64,000 nt of DNA, from NCBI RefSeq assembly GCF_964340395.1, contig NC_135556.1, forward strand, positions 3,830,001 to 3,894,000. Reading direction: 5' to 3'. The stretch comes from Glandiceps talaboti. Its lineage: Eukaryota; Hemichordata; Enteropneusta; Spengelidae. The notes below the pieces were generated by a model, which had not been told where the DNA came from, ran no database searches, and saw only the letters and a list, made by a program, of their open reading frames with translations. Numbering within the stretch: position 1 is the stretch's first letter; every line of letters starts with the position of its first letter. Below, piece by piece: positions 55,540-64,000 of the stretch. A program made the position numbers and the translations under genes.

Positions 55540-56728
55540 TTCATTTGCTGATTGACTATCCAGTTGCCTATACAACCATGTTGCTATCTTTGTGATTATA
55601 TGCAATCATTTTGCTGTTGCTTTGGGCATGGTCATGTTGCGAGATATATTTGCATACATTTTTGAATGTTTTTGTTCACTTGTGTATGAATTCCTGATAT
55701 TATCTTTGCAATATACGTGATAATTTGGCTGTGGCTATGGGCGTGGTCTTGTTGCTAGGCACATTTGCATACATTTTTAAAATGTTTTATTCATGTCTTT
55801 CAATTCCTGTTATCTTTACAATATACATGATTATTTGGTTGTTGCTATGGGCGTGGTCTTGTTGCTAGGCAAATTTACATATATTTTTTTAATGTTTATT
55901 CAATTGTCTAGTAATCCCTGTCATTATCTTTGTGAAATACACGACCATTTGGCAGTTGCTATGGGCGTGGGCGTGTTGCTAGGGATATTGCATACATTTT
56001 TTGAATGTTTACTCGCTTGCCTATCAGATGATGCTGTTATTTGAGCAAAATATACTGCCATTTGGTTGTTGCTAAGGGCGTGGTCATGGTTGCTAGGATC
56101 AATTGTGTCAAAATATTTTGAAGAAAATCTGCAGAATAACATTTAGAAACATCTCACCAAGTTTCAGTCTTGACCAAGTACTTTTTGAGAGAAATTTTTG
56201 ACCAAAATTCACATTTTTATACCTAATTTGCATATTACTGATGAGATCATTATATGCCTAATAGTCCTTTATCTATACACCCACAGATGCATCCCTCTTA
56301 AATTTCAGCCCAATCTGCTGAGTAGTTGTGGAATTATAGGTTTTTGACCAAAAAGACACATTTTAGCCCCAATTTGCATGTCACTAAGGGAATCATCATG
56401 TCATGAGCAAATCTTAATTTACCCACATCTAAGAATGTCCCCATCAAATTTTATGCCAATCTGCTCAGTACTTTTGGAGTTTAAGTGTTTTGACCAAAAA
56501 TCACATTTTTTGACCCAAAACTCACATCTCTGATGCAATCATTTTCATTTGAACAATTTCCTAACTAGACACCAGAAGTAACATGACCACCAAATATCAA
56601 AGCAATCGGTCCAGTAGTTTTTGACTTTAAGTTGTTTACACACACACACACACACACACACAGACAGCCAGACACTTTGCCATGCCGATAGCACTATTGA
56701 ACCTTCAGTTCAGTTGTGCTAATAAAAA
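55540..56728 (+). mobile_element. Retroposon-like repeat with a tandem 5' part
   Basis: From about 55560 to 56100 a block of about 100-130 bp with GTTGCTATGGGCGTGG and TTGCATACATTTTT recurs about five times. Then comes a body with repeated TTTTTGACCAAAA(A/T) and CCAATCTGCT(G/C)AGTA phrases, a (CA)n run (56639-56662) and an end at about 56728 (TTCAGTTCAGTTGTGCTAAT then AAAA). The 3' end recurs at 51513 and the tandem block recurs inverted at 36690-37210. No ORF is present, so it is a SINE-like or non-autonomous element. Confidence 0.6.
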
Positions 56729-57314
56729 GGAAATCCTACAGTACACTATACCATTAAATTTCAAAGTAAATATAATAATAAAAAATATTATACACTAGAT
56801 AAAACTACACTTGAAAAAATATAGAAATAATTGTAAAAGAGCAGTCATTGGGCAAAATTTTGCAAACACATGTCATGAAATAGTTCAAGCAGTACAAAAG
56901 TACTTTACTTTACTTATATCACAGCCTCTCTTTTTGGTTTTCTAGATTTGTTCTGGTACCTACCCTTGATATCAGGTCTATAATACTAGAAGGGTTGACA
57001 TTTTGTTAGATTGTACACATAAACGCTGGTTAAGATTTGATAACATGTTGTGGCTGCAAACTTATACTGCAACAGTGAGAAAAAAATTAGAGTTTCCAAA
57101 ACAAAGCAACTAATCTATGTGGTAAGACAAGAAAAAAACAGGCTTGCAGTTGAGTTTCCTGGGTTGCACTGATAGTTTGCATGTTGTATATATGTCTGTC
57201 ACTGATAGTTTGCATGTTGTATATATATGTCTGTTTAACTTTGTTTTTGTTTAAGGTTTGGTGAGAGCAATAGGTGGGTAAAGAAAAAATCAAGAAACAA
57301 TATATTGTAGTTTG

Positions 57315-60300
57315 TTTATTTAACTAAAAACTGAAATGTTGCAAAGGTATAACAAAACATAAACATAGCATTTTCTTTGGTTTCAGCAAAATACTACATA
57401 CAGTTGTCTGTCTCTGCACAAAATTTGACATACTATACATTTGAGTCAATGACGTCCTTTCAAAACTCTAAACAACCCTATTCAGTATCTTTAGTGCATT
57501 TCTCCCATAATTCCTTATCTCAATGGTGACAAAGTTTCACAAATTTTACAAACTGGCCATTATAAGTTTAAGTGCATTGTCTAATTTCCTGTGTTTTTGT
57601 GATATTGTTGTCCATCCACTCATCAAGTGGTTACACTTCAAAGTAAGCATACCAAACTTACAGCTGCACAAAAACCTGAATTGTAACACACTGACTTTTG
57701 ACATTGAAAAGCATTATGGGAAAACATTACTCCACTACTACATATTGAAGGAAAATTCAGATTTATAAAATAATACATGCCTGTGGCTTTGAATAATTAT
57801 TAGTATATACTAGTATATGGACAAGACTCCGAAGGAAGACTAATGACTACTTTACAACATACACTTACAGCTATCCCTATAGCAATAAAAAACATGCAAT
57901 TATTGTTTGCAAAACTAAAATACATACTAACATTAGCACCAGCCTAGCTTCTTTTCAATTGTAAAACTATACACACAGGAAACTCTCAATTTTGTTAACA
58001 TTAACTCTTCTTTTTTTATACAGAAAACTCAGATTTTTAATACACAATTATGATACATGGTCATATCTTTAATGAAATTTACACCTTAATGTTAACTGAA
58101 GGATTTGAAATCAACATATTAAGTTCAAAAAATCACACATAAAAATAATGTTTGTAGTCTGAATTCTTATACCCAGGATAACACAGATTTTAAGAAATAT
58201 GCACAACATATTCTCTTTCATTAGGATTTGTTTTCACTCCAACACAAACGTTCTACAGTACACTGGTAGTGTACGCTGACTATCCAAAGAAAGAGAGAAA
58301 AATAGCCACAAAAGATGACATTACATAGAACAGGGTCATAATCCCCTTTCTTTATTTAAATTAGTACAAGTAAACTGCCCTATCAAATAATTTGTTAGCG
58401 GTTTACAAATATTTAGAAAAAAAAAATATGCATACATTATGAAAATAAAACAAGGAGAAGAAATTTAAGATCAGGATTAACATTTAGGTGAGAGAAAGAA
58501 AGCTACGTGGAAGAACTAGAGAAGAAACTTGTCCAAATTTGATTTAATCCTCAAGGATTCACTATAATGTGGGGATTCAAACATTGCAAGTTTAAATTTG
58601 TCAAAGCCTAATAGCACAGAAACTCCCAAATAATCCTATGGGTTAGAGTTATTTGTCATAGCGTATTGCTAGATATAATCAGAAGTACAGCATTAAGTGA
58701 CACATAGCAGCACAACTTTATAAAATACACTCAATCTATAAAAGTATGTTTGATCAGATTTAGATTATAGACTAAAATTACAGTTACTGTAAAATCTGGA
58801 AAAGTCGTGTAGTCTCGCCATCCTGAATTATGTCTGAAGTTCATGATGGCCTGGTCTAGCTCCTACACTGGGTATTCAATCATCTCTTCAGTATGACATC
58901 TTGAGATTCAATGTGCAGATAGCACTAGACTTAGAAACATACTAGCACTAAGTTGAATTGCTTGTGGATTAGATAACTCTGTTATTCTATAAACTTGGAA
59001 TAGTGATCAAAGTTTGTTATCTTAAAAAATAAATCTACAGCATTTGTCAGTCATATTGATATCTCTAAACTTGTCAAATTGTAACTCTATATGTGTATTG
59101 TGCCAACTATTCTTGATATAGTATGAACTTAACCTGTGTCTAAAACACAATGTTCTTCATGCAAATATTTTAAAACAGAGCCATGGATGGCTTCTGGAGG
59201 AATTGATTGTGCATTTATCAATGCAGGTCTGTTTTATTGCAACACACTGCTGACTCTAAAAACACAAAAAAATTTTAATATTATATTAAACAACAAAATA
59301 CTTCTTCACAAAAGTCAAATTTAATGATACTATCTATATTGCTTTTATGTTGACTACACTATCAGTTACTGACCAGCATAATATTCAGAGGTAGGAAAAC
59401 TTCAGTTCCTTAAAATATCGAACTGAAAAAATACAAATATTTGCAACTGAAATAGGACTTTTACATATTGCTTATTTGGTAGTACCGGGTAAGTGCAGCT
59501 TAATTTAAAACAACTTTTAAATTGTACTTTTTCCCTGACTCTGTCATTTTACCTGTACATTCATATTGTGCAAGTTAACCTCTGATGTCTAACACAAATT
59601 GTGTAAATAATAAAATTAGATTAAAACTCAACTTTATTCTCAGGAAGTTTCTAACACTTCGCTAGAGACAGCATATCAAAGGTAGTTTGTGATAAACCCT
59701 GCAATACACTTCTTGTGGGACGTTGGAATATTTTGTTCACCAAAACAGTTGATTAGGGTAAAGCATATATTCAATTGTTTGAACTCTAGGTTTAGAATAA
59801 ACAGTTAGGTAGTACAGATTATTCACAGTAACAGGGTTTCTTACAAAGAAAGGGTACACAGATACTCCTGGAAAGTCCTTCACAATTTTGTAAAGTTCTC
59901 TACTTAAATTTGACCTTTGACCTTAAATAGTTGGTTTTACCTTTCCCACTTCAATTTATCTAGAATGTAACAGTTAAATTCACCCAAGACAACAAACCAA
60001 TATATGTTCCTTTTTAATACTTAGGTTTAAAAAAAAAGGCTAAATCTTCGTAAATAAGACTGTCACATCAACTTTGGTTTTACTTTTTAGCTTCCAATGT
60101 GTGGTTTGATTATGTAAACTCTGTTTACATTCTTGTTTAATATACAGATGCAAATCAGAACACTGACTTTATCAGAAGTTGTTTGTGTTTATTTATTTAT
60201 TTATTTGTTTGTTTGTGCATTGATGTTTGCATTTTGATAATAAAGATGAAACATTTCAACACTTCAAGTAAATAATGGCATTTTCTTTTAGTAAAGAAAT

Positions 60301-60414
60301 TTATAGATTGTTCCAATATTTCAACAACAAATAGATACATCTATATGACTATTATAAAGCCATCTATACAGTAGACTATATACGTTACTGTTTACTTCAC
60401 AGTATTACTCTGTT
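57315..60414 (-). other. Probable long 3' UTR of the TBC1D gene
   Basis: About 3.1 kb downstream of the TBC1D stop (60415) is free of recognised repeats and ORFs, unlike the rest of the window. An AATAAA on the minus strand at 57320-57315 could end it. This is inferred from sequence texture only. Confidence 0.4.
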
Positions 60415-63400
60415 TTATGACTGATTTGATTCCGGTCGCTGATTGCTCTCTGATGCGCTTGAACTGATCTCACTACACGTACTTGTGATGCTTTCACCAC
60501 TGAAATGCCGATCTCTCAAACGTAGTTCATGTACCCTAGTGATGCCTGCTACTTCCATATCAAGATCATCTTCAAATGAACTGTTAGTCTGACTTTTCAA
60601 GAGTGAGTTATCGCCACAAGTGTTTGTGTCTTCGGTTGGTGAAGCATGCATTTCCTTAACTTCTCCCAACGTAAATGTTTTTGTAGTGCTTGGTGTCGTA
60701 TTGGAGTTCATAGGACTTGTATTAATTCCAGCCTCTAGTAATTTATCATCTGGGATTAATTTCTTCAGTTGTGCAACTGTGTTCAGTAATGCAGTTCGTT
60801 CCAGTTCTAACGCTTTCACCTGCGATTTGTACTTGTTTGTAGTTGCTTGCATACTACCTAATGTAGCTTCGTAACTGTGAATGGTAGTATGTACTTTCTG
60901 CAACTCTTCTAAAAGTTCCACATTCTGACGTTTCAAGTTGCGGTTGTTGGTCTCTAGTTTTTCCACCAGGTCATCGTCACTTCGTAAAGGTGAATGAATC
61001 ATTTCTTCCTGAAGTACGTGATATTCAACTTCGTATGCATGAAGGGGCCGAGAAATGTCTAGTTCAAATACCTGGTAGGGGAAAAAATCAAAACTTAAAA
61101 TTGTGTGTAAAAAGTTAAATAATACAATGAGAAATTGGATAAGACTTATACAATGGACATAGGAAACAGGAAGGCTCAGAGGTCAACTGTACATAGGAAA
61201 CAGGAAGGCTGAGAGGTCAACTGTACATAGGAAACAGGAAGGCTGAGAGGTCAACTGTACATAGGAAACAGGAAGGCTCAGAGGTCAACCGTAAATATGA
61301 TCTTTTCATTAAATAATCATTAATAATACAGACAAAAGCTGTAACAGTTACTTTCCATTATCCTATAACCAACCAGAGTGAACCTTTTTAAAAGGCATCA
61401 CATTAAACTAAGAAAACAGAAAATTGGACACTAGCAAATAGTCAAAATGATAACATGTATATAGCATAGGTTACAGATAGACACACAGACAGACAGACAA
61501 GATAGAGATAGATAGACAGTAGAGACATAATTATATAGATTGATAGATAAATAGATAGATGGGCACACACACACATATATAGATAAATAGATAGATAGAT
61601 GGATGGATGGATGGATGGATGGATGGGCAGATGGATGGACGGACGGATGGACGGACGGACAGATCGAAAGATAGATCAAAGTACTGTGAAATATAAATCT
61701 ATACACCATATACAAAACTGAATTATTCTTACCTGATTTATAGTTCTTTCCATCTGTATAATACCAAGTGATGGGAGTGTATTCTTTAGAAAATCAACAA
61801 TGCCTTCAAATGTATCACACTGTAAAATCAACTCAGAGTGACTTCCCAGGATAATCAGTGCAACCTTGGTGACTACTTCCATGCCTTGCAGGAACAATAG
61901 ATCTATACACACGATAAAAAGAAAGAAGTGATATGACTGAACTGAATACCAATTTCTTGAAAAAGATACAACATGTAAAAGAAGAGAAATGCACAGAATT
62001 GAAAGTACTCTGGACTAGTTCTTGTTTTAATGTCAACACTACCAATTCCCTAAAGATCTAGTTCTGTTTACAACAACTAATAGAAGACTAATACTGTGGT
62101 TGGACTGATACTGTGGTTGGACTAATACTGTGGTTGGACTAATACTGTGGTTGGACTGATACTGTGGTTGGACTGATACTGTGGTTGGACTGATACTGTG
62201 GTTGGACTAATACTGTGGTTGGACTGATACTGTGGTTGGACTGATACTGTGGTTGGACTGATACTGTGGTTGGACTGATACTGATACTGTGGTTGGACTA
62301 ATACTGTGGTTGGACTGATACTGTGGTTGGACTGATACTGTGGTTGGACTGATACTGTGGTTGGACTGATACTGATACTGTGGTTGGACTGATACTGTGG
62401 TTGGACTGATACTGATACTGTGGTTGGACTGATACTGTGGTTGGACTGATACTGATACTGTGGTTGGACTAATACTGTGGTTGGACTGATACTGTGGTTG
62501 GACTGATACTGTGGTTGGACTGATACTGTGGTTGGACTGATACTGATACTGTGGTTGGACTGATACTGTGGTTGGACTGATACTGTGGTTGGACTGATAC
62601 TGTGGTTGGACTGATACTGATACTGTGGTTGGACTGATACTGTGGTTGGACTGATACTGTGGTTGGACTGATACTGTGGTTGGACTAATACTGTGGTTGG
62701 ACTAATACTGTGGTTGGACTGATACTATGGTTGGACTGATACTATGGTTGGACTAATACTGTGGTTGGACTGATACTGTGGTTGGACTAATACTGTGGTT
62801 GGACTGATACTGTGGTTGGACTGATACTATGGTTGGACTGATACTGTGGTTGGACTAATACTGTGGTTGGACTGATACTGTGGTTGGACTAATACTGTGG
62901 TTGGACTAATACTGTGGTTGGACTGATACTGTGGTTGGACTAATACTGTGGTTGGACTAATACTGTGGTTGGACTGATACTGTGGTTGGACTGATACTGT
63001 GGTTGGACTGATACTGTGGTTGGACTAATACTGTGGTTGGACTGATACTGTGGTTGGACTGATACTGTGGTTGGACTAATACTGTGGTTGGACTGATACT
63101 TGTTACTTTTACATACACATCATTCTGTAGTTACCTGACATTTCACATCATTCTGTAGTTACCTGACATTTCACATCATTCTGTAGTTACCTGACATTTC
63201 ACATCATTCTGTAGTTACCTGACATTTCACATCATTCTGTAGTTACCTGACATTTCACATCATTCTGTAGTTACCTGACATTTCACATCATTCTGTAGTT
63301 ACCTGACATTTCACATCATTCTGTAGTTACCTGACATTTCACATCATTCTGTAGTTACCTGACATTTCACATCATTCTGTAGTTACCTGACATTTCACAT

Positions 63401-63963
63401 CATTCTGTAGTTACCTGACATTTTCAAATGAGAGTGATTTCAGTTTGATACAAATATAATTTGGCCTAAAAACATTTCTATTTAATAAAGGGTGATATTA
63501 TGATTTTGATAATCCTAGAAGTCATCATATTGCTGTATGTCAAAGGTCAAGCTCTAACACATTGACATTCATAAGTATTCTGATTGGTCATTTGTGACAA
63601 GTTAGGTTTGAGGAACTTATAAATATAAAGATGGCAGAATTGAATCAATTCAAATTCCATTTAAATGTATCAAGTAATTCCTTTCTTGAAACATTTGACC
63701 AAAAAAAATGTTGATGAAGAGAGAGATTGTTTTTGGTAATGCTACATGTGATAAGATATCTTGTGGCATGAGTGTAAATAAAAGATGTTGCCAAGAAACT
63801 TACCAAAAACTCTGGCCACAAATCCTAATGGAAACTGTGAGGCGAAGAGTGTTAGAAACCAAGGTGCAGCATAGAGCGAGGGTGCTATATCATGCTGTTC
63901 TAGGTGATCATGTAAAGGGCGGTAGTAGTCATGGAGCAGACGTGACAACTGGTACATTTGTAG
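60415..63963 (-). CDS. TBC1D1/TBC1D4-type Rab GTPase-activating protein, C-terminal three exons
   Basis: The family stimulates GTP hydrolysis by Rab proteins and in vertebrates controls GLUT4 vesicle traffic downstream of AKT/AMPK. Minus-strand exons: 63963-63804 ([14 protein letters not shown] ... [19 protein letters not shown] ... FVARVF), 61902-61733 ([20 protein letters not shown] ... [15 protein letters not shown]) and 61071-60415 ([20 protein letters not shown], then coiled coil and tail, TAA). Phases 1 and 0 join without breaks. The first two exons are the end of the TBC domain; the [10 protein letters not shown](L/M)FASQFP segment and the VFE(L/M)DI...[11 protein letters not shown] link are characteristic of TBC1D1/4. 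The last exon has a coiled coil (about 80 residues, [14 protein letters not shown]) and a Ser/Thr-rich acidic end. The PTB domains and the TBC arginine-finger part lie beyond the right edge. A single pre-duplication ortholog is likely in an invertebrate. Confidence 0.9.
61158..61292. repeat. 34-bp tandem repeat, four units
   Basis: Units of GTACATAGGAAACAGGAAGG then CT(G/C)AGAGGTCAACT, in the intron just upstream of the last TBC1D exon. Confidence 0.9.
61475..61672. repeat. GACA / GATA / GGAT microsatellite
   Basis: Mixed tetranucleotide run in the last TBC1D intron; the LSIYLSIY / [11 protein letters not shown] is an artefact. Confidence 0.95.
62088..63102. repeat. 17-bp minisatellite, about 60 units
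   Basis: Units of GGTTGGACTGATACTGT with A/G alternation in CTGATA/CTAATA. Occasional extra ACTGAT hexamers shift the period to 23. About 1 kb long, in the TBC1D intron between the 61902 and 63804 exon edges. Confidence 0.97.
63117..63424. repeat. 28-bp minisatellite, 11 units
   Basis: Near-perfect units CACATCATTCTGTAGTTACC + TGACATTT, directly beside the 17-bp array. On the gene's strand (minus) each unit contains TCAG|GTAACT and CTACAG, donor-like and acceptor-like. The array lies about 380 bp downstream, in gene sense, of the exon ending at 63804. Confidence 0.97.
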
Positions 63964-64000
63964 CTACAAAGAGATTAAGTTGACAAGAAATCCATATTAG

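Noticed and set aside
63117-63424. CRISPR-like regular direct repeats (also 27295-27645 and 34171-35157)
   Set aside because: Units are contiguous with no unique spacers, and the genome is clearly metazoan; these are minisatellites.

Overview
The window is AT-rich metazoan nuclear DNA. It holds multi-exon protein genes with GT-AG introns whose reading phases join exactly, dense micro- and minisatellites, non-LTR retroelement remains, inverted-repeat DNA transposons and one hammerhead-ribozyme motif. No bacterial operon signals are present. The gene set (SLC22-type transporter, hydroxylysine kinase, TBC1D1/TBC1D4-type RabGAP), the large introns and the abundant tetranucleotide repeats suit an invertebrate deuterostome or another marine invertebrate. 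I cannot name the species.

Layout. (1) 0.6-9.7 kb: two paralogous genes of an unrecognised secreted or membrane-anchored family lie head to head. One is on the minus strand (exons 3601 to 637) and one on the plus strand (exons 4884 to 8081, possible last exon 9586-9732). Exon order, phases and local motifs match one to one. A hammerhead ribozyme (about 1421-1466) and two decayed hammerhead-like fragments forming a 43-bp inverted repeat (4048-4090 / 4258-4300) lie in and between them. (2) 9.7-17.3 kb: mostly non-coding, with degenerate tandem repeats and a frame-shifted CR1/L2-like LINE on the minus strand (13468-16280). (3) About 17.95-24.9 kb: a partial duplicate of the 3' part of the SLC22 gene (last three exons, all intact). 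It has been invaded by a 43-bp minisatellite, palindromic MITEs, a LINE tail and, inside that LINE, a 2.76-kb terminal-inverted-repeat element built from CTCGTAATTACGAG palindromes. (4) 28.8-42.3 kb: a complete 11-exon SLC22 transporter gene predicting 603 aa. Its exon 3 acceptor is embedded in a 42-bp minisatellite, and the next intron holds a 59-bp minisatellite of about 17 units. (5) 44.55-49.01 kb: an AT-rich element with long terminal inverted repeats. (6) 49.6-52.8 kb: a complete 4-exon hydroxylysine kinase (HYKK) gene, 387 aa. (7) 55.5-56.7 kb: a retroposon-like repeat. (8) 57.3-63.96 kb: the 3' end of a TBC1D1/TBC1D4-type gene on the minus strand, with a probable long 3' UTR; its introns hold 17-bp, 28-bp and 34-bp tandem arrays.

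The coding genes have no evident functional link to one another. The most unusual structure is the recurrent overlap of minisatellites with splice signals. In the SLC22 gene the array has amplified the real intron/exon junction. In three other arrays each unit carries GT- and AG-type splice consensus. Comparing the two SLC22 copies shows two arrays present in one copy and absent, or reduced to a single unit, in the other.
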